Made by a program: the position numbers and the translations under genes. The notes below the pieces were generated by a model that ran no database searches, was not told the DNA's origin, and saw only the letters and a program-made list of their open reading frames with translations. Shown here piece by piece: positions 44,264 through 53,675 of a stretch of DNA of 64,000 nt. Each line of letters starts with the position of its first letter. Within the stretch, counting starts at the first letter, position 1. The stretch comes from Bacteroidota bacterium (GTDB taxonomy: Bacteria > Bacteroidota > Bacteroidia > 2-12-FULL-35-15), in the NCBI GenBank assembly GCA_025963715.1, contig JAOQAG010000001.1, positions 62,001 through 126,000 of the forward strand. The letters run 5' to 3'.

Positions 44264-46861
44264 CTATTGCACCAGCGTTACCGATCCGATAAAAATACGC
44301 TGATTGCCTTTTAGATCGGCCAGTTGTATTTTCCATACGTACACATCGGTTTGTGATATGTCGCTATTGTGTTTTGTCGTTCCGTCCCAGCCTTTGTTCA
44401 TATCGGTAGTATCGAAGATCATATTTCCCCAGCGATCGAAGACCCAAAGGTGATAACGCGCCGGATTCCAGCCGGTTCCTTTCGGAAGAAATACATCATT
44501 ATTGCCGTTGCTGTTGGGAGTAAATGCATTGGGTGCATAAAAAGTGGCTTCACCGTTAATTACAATGTTTTGCGTTATACTATCGGTGCAGCCCTGCGTG
44601 TTTGTTACAATAAGCGTAACGGGATAGGTGCCTTCTGCAGTGTAAGTATGCGCGGGGTTGTTTGTTGTTGCGGATGTAGAATCTCCAAAATTCCAGATCC
44701 AGCTGCCGGAATTAAGCGTTTGATTTGTAAAATGAACCGTAGGATCGCCCAGGTCCACAACAGTTGGATCAAACGTAAAGCTGGCGTTGATGCGTGGCGG
44801 GTTTGCAAGTGTCATGCAGGCGCTATCCACACAGCCGTTCGCATCTGTAATCCTTACGCAATAATTTCCGGCAGGTACATTGTTCAAATGCGCTGCCGTT
44901 TCGCCGTTATTCCAGTGATACGAATAAGGTGCGTTTCCTCCCGATAATTCCGCGGAAACGCTGCCATTTGCATCGCCGTAGCAAAGTACAGGGCTGGATG
45001 TGATGGATGCAGCAACTGCTCCGGAATTAATGATGGTGGCAGTGGGAGCAATGCTGCAGCCGTTTGCATCGCTGATGTTAACCGTATAGGTACCGGGTGC
45101 CAAGCCTGTAACAGCAGGGGAAGTATCCACCAGTGGCGACCATGAATAAGCATAAGGAGCGGTTCCGCCTGTGGCTGCGGCTGTTGCTGTTCCATTAGGC
45201 ATTCCGCAGCTGGAAGGCGTTATCGAGGTACTGGCACTTAAAGCAGTTGCCGGTTGTGTAATGGTGGTGGTAGCAAATGTTGTACAACCGTTATTATCGT
45301 TAACCGCTACGGTGTATGTACCTGCTGCCAGTCCGGATGCGCCGGAAGCTGTGCCACCGGAAGGCGTCCATGCAAATGTATAAGGCGCAGTGCCGCCGGT
45401 TGTGGTGGTAGTAATTGTAGCATTGGTTCCGCCAAAGCACCTTACGGATATGTTGGCCGTTGTAATGCTTAGCGCAGATATTGGCTGTGTCACTGTCGCG
45501 GAAGCGCTGGCTGTACAATTGTTCTGATCGCTGATGGCAACAGTGTATGTGCCTGCAGAAAGTCCTGAAATAGCCGCAGTTGTAAAACTTCCCGGCGACC
45601 ATGTATAGAGATAGGGCGCAGTTCCGCCGGATGGCGTTGCATTTGCGGTTCCGTTTGTTCCGCCAAAGCAGCTTACCGAAGTGGCTGAAGCCGATGCCGT
45701 AAGGGCAGGAGGCTGTGTTATTACAGCGGTGGCGGTACTTGTACAGGTTCCAGTTCCCGAAACGCTTACCGTGTATGTTCCCGGCGCTAATCCTGTTGCT
45801 ATAGCCGTGTTGATCCCTGAGGGTGTCCAGTTATAGGTATATGTGCCCGTTCCGCCTGTAACAACAGCTGTTGCGGTTCCATTATTTGCACCGTTGCAGG
45901 TAACATTGGTAACTGTGGTGCTTATGCCGATGATGGTAACGGGTATGGTAACCGTGCCGGGCGCATTACATGGGCCGCTGGCTGTAAGTGTTACATTGTA
46001 GGTGCCAGGCGTTGCGTAGGCATGTGATGGGCTTTGGGTAATGGCAGAAAAGCCGTCGCCAAAATTCCAGAGATAGCCGGTAGGGCAGAGGATAGAAGTG
46101 TTTGTAAAATTGATGGTGGAGCTGCCCGCGCAGGTGTAGGTAAATGAAGCTGCATTGGGCGGTGCATCCGAGATCTGAATATCATCAATGGAAATGCCAT
46201 CATAACTGTTGCAGGTGGTGCCGGAACCGAATAAAAAACGAAAACGAACGTTGGATTCACCGGCCAGTGCCGACATGCAATGCTTTGCTGTAACCCAGCC
46301 CAGGCTACCATTTCCACCCTGGCAGGAACCGCTTGTAGCGCCAGCACGCCCTGTCCAGCCACATTTGGGGCTTGCCAATGTTAACCAGGAAACGTTATTA
46401 TAATTGTACCAATGGTCGTTCAGGCAATTGGTGGCATCGCCAAAAGCGCCAACATTGGTCCAGGTGGCGCCGCTGTTGATGGAATATTGCAATACCATGC
46501 CATCGTATTTCCATTCATCTTCCCAGAAAATTTTAAAAGAGATCCATGGATAATTGAGTGTTGAAAAATCGAAACAGGGACTCAGGAGCCAGGATTGTTC
46601 GGAATAATTATAAAAGGAGCCGGTAAGTCCGCCTACCGTCCAGCATTTGCTGCCGCTGCCTGCGCCCGAAATGGTGGGATGCGCCGGTGTACCCCATGCC
46701 CAGTCGGAATTGGTACCGCCGGAAGTCCAGGCCGGAGCGCTTTCAAAGCCTTCGTTATAGGGAAAAGTAGAAATAAAGGAGCCGCACTGTGCATTTACAC
46801 GAATTGTAAATGCAAACAATGCAAAAAGAAGCAACTGTATTTTTACTGCTTTAAAAACCAT
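44264..46861 (-). CDS. T9SS type B-sorted protein with SprB-like and PKD domains
   Basis: An 865-residue secreted protein: signal peptide (VKIQLLLFALFAFTIRVNA), a MAM/jelly-roll-like domain to about residue 230 (FPYNEGFESAPAWTSGG, CFDFSTLNYPWISFKIFW), one PKD (YLWNFGDGFSA), five SprB-type repeats of about 72-75 residues (VTCNGANNGTA, GTAPYTY, GLAPGTYTVxVxDxxGC, TITQP), a second PKD (GSWIWNFGDST) and a type B T9SS tail (FYAPNAFTPNSNGNNDVFLP, VFDRWGNMIFD). The SprB repeats occur in the gliding motility adhesin SprB and relatives. It is probably a surface adhesin; the binding target is unknown. Confidence 0.87.
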   Translation of the reverse strand: MVFKAVKIQLLLFALFAFTIRVNAQCGSFISTFPYNEGFESAPAWTSGGTNSDWAWGTPAHPTISGAGSGSKCWTVGGLTGSFYNYSEQSWLLSPCFDFSTLNYPWISFKIFWEDEWKYDGMVLQYSINSGATWTNVGAFGDATNCLNDHWYNYNNVSWLTLASPKCGWTGRAGATSGSCQGGNGSLGWVTAKHCMSALAGESNVRFRFLFGSGTTCNSYDGISIDDIQISDAPPNAASFTYTCAGSSTINFTNTSILCPTGYLWNFGDGFSAITQSPSHAYATPGTYNVTLTASGPCNAPGTVTIPVTIIGISTTVTNVTCNGANNGTATAVVTGGTGTYTYNWTPSGINTAIATGLAPGTYTVSVSGTGTCTSTATAVITQPPALTASASATSVSCFGGTNGTANATPSGGTAPYLYTWSPGSFTTAAISGLSAGTYTVAISDQNNCTASASATVTQPISALSITTANISVRCFGGTNATITTTTTGGTAPYTFAWTPSGGTASGASGLAAGTYTVAVNDNNGCTTFATTTITQPATALSASTSITPSSCGMPNGTATAAATGGTAPYAYSWSPLVDTSPAVTGLAPGTYTVNISDANGCSIAPTATIINSGAVAASITSSPVLCYGDANGSVSAELSGGNAPYSYHWNNGETAAHLNNVPAGNYCVRITDANGCVDSACMTLANPPRINASFTFDPTVVDLGDPTVHFTNQTLNSGSWIWNFGDSTSATTNNPAHTYTAEGTYPVTLIVTNTQGCTDSITQNIVINGEATFYAPNAFTPNSNGNNDVFLPKGTGWNPARYHLWVFDRWGNMIFDTTDMNKGWDGTTKHNSDISQTDVYVWKIQLADLKGNQRIFIGSVTLVQ

Positions 46862-47193
46862 TCAAAAATAATGTTGATGGAAGCGGTTAAGGAATCTTAT
46901 CTTTGGATGATAATTCCTTTAGGGTGTTCACTCCGGTTTGTTGCAGTGGTTAAGGAGTTTGTAGCGGAGCCGTACAATCCTTTAGGATGTTCAATGCACT
47001 ATTTTTACTAAAACAAATTTACTATAAATACCTGATTATTAGGTAATATTAATATTGAATTCTGTTGAAATTTTGTAGGAGCGCAGGAAAATGGATCACA
47101 AAAAAACAAAAAGAAATAATCTTATTTTTATCGTTCTTTTAAATTAAAAAACGATCAGAACAGTCAATTATTAATTACAGATATTATTTATAG
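46862..47193. other. Spacer with a two-unit direct repeat
   Basis: A 332-base spacer between the divergent T9SS protein and the FAD oxidase. Two imperfect ~57-base units (46880-46936 and 46943-46999), each carrying GGTTAAGGA near the start and TCCTTTAGGxTGTTCA near the end, are in direct repeat. The TATCTTTG at 46898 is far from the next plus-strand start. No gene is seen. Confidence 0.55.
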
Positions 47194-48597
47194 ATGTACA
47201 CGAAGATAAATGCGGCTTTAATCACGGAAATAAAAAAAATAGCGGGTGAAAACTTTGTTTTTTACGATGTTGAAAATTTAAATACTTACGGGCACGATGA
47301 AACGGAGCTGTTGCTTTATTTACCGGAACTGGTTGTAAAACCAGGCACGGCAGAAGAGATCTCGGCAATCATGAAGCTGGCGAATGAACAGGAGATCGCG
47401 GTAACGCCACGTGGTGCAGGAACAGGATTGAGCGGAGGCGCGCTGCCGGTGCATGCGGGAATTGTGTTATCGATGGAGCGCTTTAAAAATATTATTGAAA
47501 TTGATGAGCGCAATTTGCAGGCAACGGTGGAGCCGGGTGTGATCAATGAAGCGTTTCAAAATGCGGTAAAAGAGCGGGGCTTGTTTTATCCGCCGGACCC
47601 GGCAAGCAAAGGCAGCTGTTTTTTGGGGGGCAATGTGGCGGAAAGCAGCGGCGGGCCTAAATGTGTAAAATACGGAACTACAAAAGATTATATTTTGAAT
47701 TTAGAAGTGGTATTGCCAACGGGAGAAATTATTCTGACCGGTGCGAACACGCTGAAAAATTCGACCGGCTACAACCTTACGCAATTAATGGTGGGAAGCG
47801 AAGGTACATTGGGAATTGTAACAAAGATCATGGTTAAATTATTACCGTATCCGAAACATGATCTGTTAATGCTGATCCCGTTTTACAGCCTGGATGAAGC
47901 CTGTGCTGCGGTAAGCGAAGTGTTTCGTGCAGGATTTACTCCCAGCGCCATGGAGCTGATGGAACGCGATGCACTGGATTGGGTAAGTAAATATGTACAA
48001 AGTACAGTAGTTAAACTGGAGGATGGCATAGAGGCGCATTTGCTGGTGGAAGTGGATGGAAATGATCCCGAAGTGCTGATGAAAGAAATGGAAGCGATGG
48101 CGGAACTGATGACGAAATATAAGATCGCGGATGTGCTGTTTGCGGAAAGCGCTGCACAAAAACAGGAATTGTGGCGGTTGAGAAGAGGGATTAACGAAGC
48201 GGTGAAAAACAATGCGATCAGTAAGGAACAGGATACGGTGGTGCCGCGTGCAGAATTACCAAAACTGGTAAAAGGTGTAAAACAGGTGGGAGAAAAGTAT
48301 AAATTTAAAACGGTTTGCTACGGACATGCGGGCGATGGAAACCTGCACATTCGTTTGATCAAAGGCGATTTAACCGATGAACAATGGGAGGGTGATTACA
48401 TTAAAAAAGCGATCGCTGAAATATTTACGATCTGTAAACAATTGGGTGGAACGATCAGCGGAGAGCATGGGATTGGGCTGGTGCAGCAGGAATATATGAA
48501 CATTGTTTTTTCTGAAAAAGCATTACAGCTGCAACGCGAGATCAAAAAAGTATTTGACCCGAAAAATATTTTAAATCCGGGGAAAATGTTTAACTAA
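47194..48597 (+). CDS. glcD: FAD-linked oxidase, GlcD/lactate dehydrogenase type
   Basis: A 467-residue FAD-binding type 4 oxidoreductase of the GlcD / D-lactate dehydrogenase family. The FAD-binding half has VTPRGAGTGLSGGALPV and PPDPASKGSCFLGGNVAESS; the C-terminal substrate half has GHAGDGNLHIRLI and SGEHGIGLVQ. It oxidises D-lactate or glycolate and passes electrons to quinones or an electron-transfer partner. No membrane anchor or Cys-rich fused Fe-S part is present, so partner subunits may lie outside the window. The exact substrate is open. Confidence 0.88.
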   Translation: MYTKINAALITEIKKIAGENFVFYDVENLNTYGHDETELLLYLPELVVKPGTAEEISAIMKLANEQEIAVTPRGAGTGLSGGALPVHAGIVLSMERFKNIIEIDERNLQATVEPGVINEAFQNAVKERGLFYPPDPASKGSCFLGGNVAESSGGPKCVKYGTTKDYILNLEVVLPTGEIILTGANTLKNSTGYNLTQLMVGSEGTLGIVTKIMVKLLPYPKHDLLMLIPFYSLDEACAAVSEVFRAGFTPSAMELMERDALDWVSKYVQSTVVKLEDGIEAHLLVEVDGNDPEVLMKEMEAMAELMTKYKIADVLFAESAAQKQELWRLRRGINEAVKNNAISKEQDTVVPRAELPKLVKGVKQVGEKYKFKTVCYGHAGDGNLHIRLIKGDLTDEQWEGDYIKKAIAEIFTICKQLGGTISGEHGIGLVQQEYMNIVFSEKALQLQREIKKVFDPKNILNPGKMFN

Positions 48598-48760
48598 TTT
48601 GAAAATTTGAAAATGTGCTGATTTGAAAATGAAGATACTGTGTGGAAATTAATTTGAAGATGTGTTAATTTGAAAATTTGGAAATGAAAAAGCTGTGTGT
48701 GAAAAGAATTTGAAAATTTGAAAATGTGCTGATTTGAAAATGAAAAAGCTGTATGTGAAG
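48597..48760. repeat. Three tandem ~55-bp AATTTGAAAATTTG repeats
   Basis: Units at 48597-48650, 48651-48706 and 48707-48760 share AATTTGAAAATTTGAAAATG, GATTTGAAAATGAA and GCTGTGTG-like blocks, with small differences. They start at the stop of the FAD oxidase gene and occupy part of a 298-base spacer to the deacetylase gene. No gene is seen. Confidence 0.7.
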
Positions 48761-48895
48761 TACTAAACCTGGAAATATCTAAAATGATATTTATTTGTAA
48801 GTCTGTGAACTACGAACAATCAACTACAAACAGTTAAAAACCAGCATCTAATTACTAAAGACTAACATTTAAAAAACTAATGATTCCGGAGAAAA

Positions 48896-49906
48896 TCAGG
48901 GTATCAGAATTTTCTCCCAATCGTTTTTATTTAAATCGCGGAACACCACTTTTTCTATTGCATAATCACTCAATAGTTTATTAATATCCAGCTCCTGCAG
49001 CATTGCAAATTCAAGCATCCTGTTTTCAAAATATCCGGGATCTATTCCATTGGGTGTATTGATCTGTTTGATGTCCACATCATGCGGATCCCGTTCAAAA
49101 TAACCCAGGTGAAACATAAATTCCGTTACCATTTCCGCTTTTTCATATTGTTCGATCATGGTAACAATATTTTTTTCGTATGGCAAGCCATAGATACAGT
49201 CGTTATTGCAATAAGGCAATATCAAACCTTTGCGTTTAGCGGATTCTGCTTTTGCTTTAAATCTGATGGATTCAAAAACTTCGGTAAACCATTGTAATTT
49301 ATAAATGCCATATTTTGTGAGCGGGTTTAATCTCCACGGTGGCGGTGGTTCCAGACGCGGTGCATTAAAATAATCGAGATGGCTTTGAGACCACAGTATA
49401 GGCGAGCGGATCGGAATATTATACCCGCTGATCACTTCTATATATGCTTCAAACAGATCAATATCAACGTATGCAACACCATGATGGTTGGAAACATGGT
49501 CGATCTTATCAATCCCACCAAGCCATTCTCCCATCAGCTCAATTTGTGCTTTCAGCTCATTTTTAAAATCGTTAATGGCTGCAGTAACATGTTTGAAAGG
49601 ATATTTTTTGGGCGCTATAAATTGCAGCTGTCCATTATAAAAACCTGTCAATGAATTGTTGATCCCGGTTACCGGTTCACCTGCAGTAACACTGAAATGC
49701 AGCCCGATCCCAAACTTGTTGCCTTTTGCGGCTTCACTTAACTGAAGCTGCAAAAGTTCTTTTACACTTTTTCCGGAATCATTAAAACAAACAAAAGCAG
49801 AAACACAATTAAGGTTCTGCATTTTTATAGCTGCAGTGATCGCCTTATCAATGAATGGAATTGCACCAAAATCATCTGCTGTTAGTATTACTTTTTTGTT
49901 TGCCAT
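48896..49906 (-). CDS. YdjC/ChbG-family carbohydrate deacetylase
   Basis: I start at ATG 49906 (MANKKVILTADDFGAIPF); the extension upstream lies within a repeat. The 336-residue protein has the YdjC metal-binding motifs: D11/D12 in TADDFG, a His pair in SNHHGVAY and a late His segment (GYFERDPHDVDI). ChbG-like enzymes remove an acetyl group from N-acetylated sugars. The length and the N-terminal motif are right. Its entire upstream spacer (49911-50127) is a MITE-like element, which must supply its promoter, if any. Confidence 0.85.
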   Translation of the reverse strand: MANKKVILTADDFGAIPFIDKAITAAIKMQNLNCVSAFVCFNDSGKSVKELLQLQLSEAAKGNKFGIGLHFSVTAGEPVTGINNSLTGFYNGQLQFIAPKKYPFKHVTAAINDFKNELKAQIELMGEWLGGIDKIDHVSNHHGVAYVDIDLFEAYIEVISGYNIPIRSPILWSQSHLDYFNAPRLEPPPPWRLNPLTKYGIYKLQWFTEVFESIRFKAKAESAKRKGLILPYCNNDCIYGLPYEKNIVTMIEQYEKAEMVTEFMFHLGYFERDPHDVDIKQINTPNGIDPGYFENRMLEFAMLQELDINKLLSDYAIEKVVFRDLNKNDWEKILIP

Positions 49907-49910
49907 TGTA

Positions 49911-50131
49911 TTAATTTTAAATGAGTATCCGGAACTTTGTACCATAAAAAGAATTTACTTTAAGAACGTCATTGCGAGGGCTTTTCGCCCGAAGCAATCT
50001 CATTCTGGTTTTGTACTCTGGTGTGAGATTGCTTCGGGCGAAAAGCCCTCGCAATGACGCGTTGATTAAAACTTTTTCCAATAAAATAGCTATAGCTTGG
50101 TATAAACTTTCCGATAGTCATTTAATTTTAA
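49911..50131. mobile_element. MITE-like element, long version with a hairpin insert
   Basis: Terminal inverted repeats of about 34 bases (49911-49944 and 50096-50131; cores TATCCGGAACTTTGTACCA and TGGTATAAACTTTCCGATA) flank about 150 bases. Inside are two perfect 36-base inverted arms (49967-50002 and 50024-50059, starting CGTCATTGCGAGGGC). The shorter relative at 12598-12724 keeps only a piece of one arm. The left end begins four bases before the deacetylase start and the right end overlaps the stop codon of the 1172-residue gene. Confidence 0.65.
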
Positions 50132-53100
50132 CTTTGTTTATACGTATTCAAAAACCTGGCGATCAATCCGATTGCGCTGATGGCAGAACCTCCTAAAAGC
50201 AGAACCTGGTTGAAGCTTTCCTGGCTCAGGTACATAAAGATAACGATCCCGCTTATCGCGATGATCATTAACGGCAGCTTCCATTTTGAATAAAGCGCTT
50301 CTGATGTTTCTTCTTTTTCTTTTATCGCTTTAGCGCTTTCAGGTACATTGTCATCCAGGTAAACTATAAAATTTCTATACCCGTAATTCATTACTCTTAA
50401 TCTTCCGGTAAGCGGATCGGCAATGATCTGTCCTTTTTTCATAATCCCAATAACCACATTCCTGTTTTTATAATTTACAAATGTGTCGGTTGCAAAATCG
50501 CTCATCACAAATTTTTCCTCCTCTGTTAATTCATCCCAAAGTTCAAGATATTGATCCCTGTATGTTTCAAAATGGTTCATCATGATCAATTCCATTTTTA
50601 CTTTATTGGAAACAATATTATTCTTAATTCCTTTTAACCAGACTTTGGAATCTGATTTTTCTATATCATCCAATGATCCGGTAATTTCAGTATTCGGCTT
50701 TTCCGTTCTTTCGAGTTCCTGAAGGTCGTGTTCCGAATAGGGCGGCATAATCAGTGATGTATTGGTAAATTCAGCCGCTAATTTGTCGGGTTTAAAGTAC
50801 CCTAACCGGTATGCTTCAGAAAGTTCATAAAAGAAAAAGCGGCCTGAATAATAATTAATGAGATTGCAGATCAGTAAAACGGTAATAACCAAACTCAGCA
50901 ATAACATGAAAATAGAATAAGTGGTTGAATTTGTGGCAATAAAATCATTATAGATCTTAAAATCATACATATTGTGTTTAAAATAATCAAACCTGGTTTC
51001 TTCCAAATATTTTTTTGAAGGAGGAGCCACGGGTAACAAGCTGCTCATGTTCCCGTCTTTCTTCAGAAAATACTGCTGTTGCGGAGGATCGCTTTTTGTA
51101 GCAAGCTCTTCTTTTTTAAAGTAAGAATTATTAAGATCTTTTACCGTATTTACTTCCGAAAGAAATAAATAAGAAATGATCAGCATTGGCACTAATATAT
51201 AATGATAGGAAATAACGCTTAAAAAATAAGAGATAAATGCCGGTCTGCAGCTTTTAGCACTGGTAACAGCATTTTTTGGAAGGGCAATTTTTTTAGTGTC
51301 TTTTTTTAATGCATACAGAATAAGAAAATGGCCTGCAAAAGACAGGCTCAATCCAAAGCTTGGCAGGTGATGCATGTAGAGCATCCATGGAAATAAGTAT
51401 GAAAAGCTTGCGATAGTTATTACCAGTAATATGCTGTAACGCCTCCTGTTTTTAGTTAAAGCAGTATTCTTTTCTGATTTTTTGAACAAAAATACACGTT
51501 GATTCAACAAAACAAAATTCAGGAATGCCAGATTTATCCCGCTTAAAATAGAGAGGTATAACACATGCTTGTATCCGGTAATGCACAATACCAGGAATGT
51601 TATAAATAAGCCGTAATTAATGCACATTAATACGATATATTCTTTTCTCCTGCTATTGTCGGGATACAGCCAAAATAAATGGTAGCGCGAAAAAACAGAA
51701 ACATCTCCCATAAAAAAGAAAATGGAATAGAGGAGCACCAGGAGCATGATCGCCAGTACATAACCCACACTTAAAATAAATCCGTTTATGATGGTGTAAA
51801 TCTGTAAGCTGTTTGTGAATCCCTGCTTTTTATAGCTGAGTAAATAAAGAGGATAATCGTTAAGGTTTGCCTGGAATACATGATTTTTTTTGCTTGTGTC
51901 TACTACCGTTGACCGAATGTTGCTTGTGTAATTTTTTGCATAGAAGAGGCAGGGATCACCATTGTAATTAAATTCGAACGTGGTATCTTTCATATTATGC
52001 AGCATTTGCGAAAGATCATAATTGTTATTACTGTTTGCATAAATATCTTCATGCAGACTTTTGTCGATGTCGCTGTTCAGGATCACCCGACCGGTATTGT
52101 TGCACAATATGTAGCCGTTATTTACATTGTGTTTGAATTCGTCTGTAAATTCGGGTTTGAACGCAAATCCGGTCAGGTAAAAATCAACAGTGTCTGTTTT
52201 TTTTGTTAGTGTATTTGTAACAGTGATGGGATTTTTTTGTACAAAAACAAATTTCAGCTGGTTGTCATATTTTGAAAAAACAGCAGTGATCATTTTACTG
52301 TATCCTTTGTCTTTTAGCACTTGAAAATAATCACGCTCTTTGAAATTCATCCGGATGTTAAAATCATTTTCCCTGCTGATGTCTTTTATAAGTTCCCCTT
52401 TTGAATTGATTGTGAAAAAATTCTGGAGATTATTTATGTTTTTTGTATTTAGCAGATCTGCGATGGCAGGGCGTTTATAAAACGACTCTATGTTATAGTG
52501 AACAGGCAAAGCAGAATCAGGGGTTAATTCCTTTTTTACAATGTTAAATACATTAAAATAAGGTTCAAATTCCTTATCCAATTTAGTTTGCACCTGTTTG
52601 TTCAGCGTCATTAAATTAGCCGTAGAAATACGCTGGTAATTGTCGGATAAAAATATAGTAAACGAAAAACTCACCAATACCAATGCAAGCACGCCAATTG
52701 CACTTGTGGTATTCAACAGGTCAAATTGGGTCAATCGTTCTTTCTTGCTGCTGATAAGCGGTTTGATCATTGGGATGGTCAATAAAAGCAAGATCACCAT
52801 TAAAGCAGTAATAAGAATCCGGTTCAGATCCACCCTTTTAGATTGCTGATCAAAATTTGCCTGGCTGATAGCTCCCACCAGGATATACACATTATTGGTT
52901 GCATCAACGGTAACCGATTGCCTGTAAAAACGTTTGTCGGAAAATTTGAAAAGTAAAATTCCGGATTTGGAAGTCTTTGATCTAACACTGTCCAGCTCTT
53001 CTTTTTCAATAGATTGATTTATTAATATTCTCCTGCTGGAATCGCCCGAATAAATGGCCCAGTTTTTAAAAGCAATTGCACCGCTTAATCTTGTTTTTAA

Positions 53101-53646
53101 TTCCCCGATATTAACGCAGGCAGTATCAGTTATTGAGCAGAACCTGGCTAATATTTTGGAGTCCTTAGCATTAAGATCATCCTTGCTGATATTGCTGAGC
53201 TGTAAGTTTATTTTTTTATGTATAATGAGCTCCGAACCGGTTGTGGTAACAGATTCAATTTGTACGGATTGAATAATTCCGTTCTTAATGATATCGGTCA
53301 ACTCGGGAGAATTTCTACACGAGTCTGATTGTAATTTATGTAAAAGTTTTAACAGCGTGCTGTCTTTGTCACACTTCTTGTCGCAAAACGGATAAAGCTG
53401 TCCTGCTTTTTTTACAAGCGAATCTTTCAGGTTATCAATATCCACCTGGTTTGCAAAGTCCTTTAAAATATTATTGAACTGAAGATTAAATTCCTGTAAT
53501 GTGCTTTTATTATAAGCATCCTCTTTATCCACATTTGCAGGAACAATAAACGCCATGTACAATCCCACAAGTAAAAAAACAATGATGGAAGTAACAATTG
53601 CGGGAGTATTTTCCTGCGAAGCTTTTTTCAGATCAGATATTTTCAT
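50128..53646 (-). CDS. 1172-residue multi-pass membrane protein with cache-like sensor
   Basis: A large membrane protein I do not recognise as a named family. Membrane spans: about 17-36, then a periplasmic domain to ~280, spans at ~280-298 and ~318-338, a long second extracytoplasmic part (~340-620, with FFTINSKGELIKDISRENDF, FKERDYFQVLKDKGYSKMI and YILCNNTGRVILNSDIDKS, the pattern of a dCACHE sensor), and at least seven further spans (~640-960) before a cytoplasmic tail of ~160 residues ending in two spans. No kinase, cyclase or HAMP domain is seen. It is the last gene of the eight-gene operon starting at 60672. The stop codon lies inside an inverted repeat, so the C-terminus could have been altered by that element. 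Confidence 0.7.
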   Translation of the reverse strand: MKISDLKKASQENTPAIVTSIIVFLLVGLYMAFIVPANVDKEDAYNKSTLQEFNLQFNNILKDFANQVDIDNLKDSLVKKAGQLYPFCDKKCDKDSTLLKLLHKLQSDSCRNSPELTDIIKNGIIQSVQIESVTTTGSELIIHKKINLQLSNISKDDLNAKDSKILARFCSITDTACVNIGELKTRLSGAIAFKNWAIYSGDSSRRILINQSIEKEELDSVRSKTSKSGILLFKFSDKRFYRQSVTVDATNNVYILVGAISQANFDQQSKRVDLNRILITALMVILLLLTIPMIKPLISSKKERLTQFDLLNTTSAIGVLALVLVSFSFTIFLSDNYQRISTANLMTLNKQVQTKLDKEFEPYFNVFNIVKKELTPDSALPVHYNIESFYKRPAIADLLNTKNINNLQNFFTINSKGELIKDISRENDFNIRMNFKERDYFQVLKDKGYSKMITAVFSKYDNQLKFVFVQKNPITVTNTLTKKTDTVDFYLTGFAFKPEFTDEFKHNVNNGYILCNNTGRVILNSDIDKSLHEDIYANSNNNYDLSQMLHNMKDTTFEFNYNGDPCLFYAKNYTSNIRSTVVDTSKKNHVFQANLNDYPLYLLSYKKQGFTNSLQIYTIINGFILSVGYVLAIMLLVLLYSIFFFMGDVSVFSRYHLFWLYPDNSRRKEYIVLMCINYGLFITFLVLCITGYKHVLYLSILSGINLAFLNFVLLNQRVFLFKKSEKNTALTKNRRRYSILLVITIASFSYLFPWMLYMHHLPSFGLSLSFAGHFLILYALKKDTKKIALPKNAVTSAKSCRPAFISYFLSVISYHYILVPMLIISYLFLSEVNTVKDLNNSYFKKEELATKSDPPQQQYFLKKDGNMSSLLPVAPPSKKYLEETRFDYFKHNMYDFKIYNDFIATNSTTYSIFMLLLSLVITVLLICNLINYYSGRFFFYELSEAYRLGYFKPDKLAAEFTNTSLIMPPYSEHDLQELERTEKPNTEITGSLDDIEKSDSKVWLKGIKNNIVSNKVKMELIMMNHFETYRDQYLELWDELTEEEKFVMSDFATDTFVNYKNRNVVIGIMKKGQIIADPLTGRLRVMNYGYRNFIVYLDDNVPESAKAIKEKEETSEALYSKWKLPLMIIAISGIVIFMYLSQESFNQVLLLGGSAISAIGLIARFLNTYKQS

Positions 53647-53675
53647 TTGAAAATTTAATTACAGTTTATGCTAAA

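Noticed and set aside
48597-48760. CRISPR-like array from repeated AATTTGAAAATTTG
   Set aside because: Only three imperfect units, without distinct spacers or palindromic repeats; low-complexity direct repeats.
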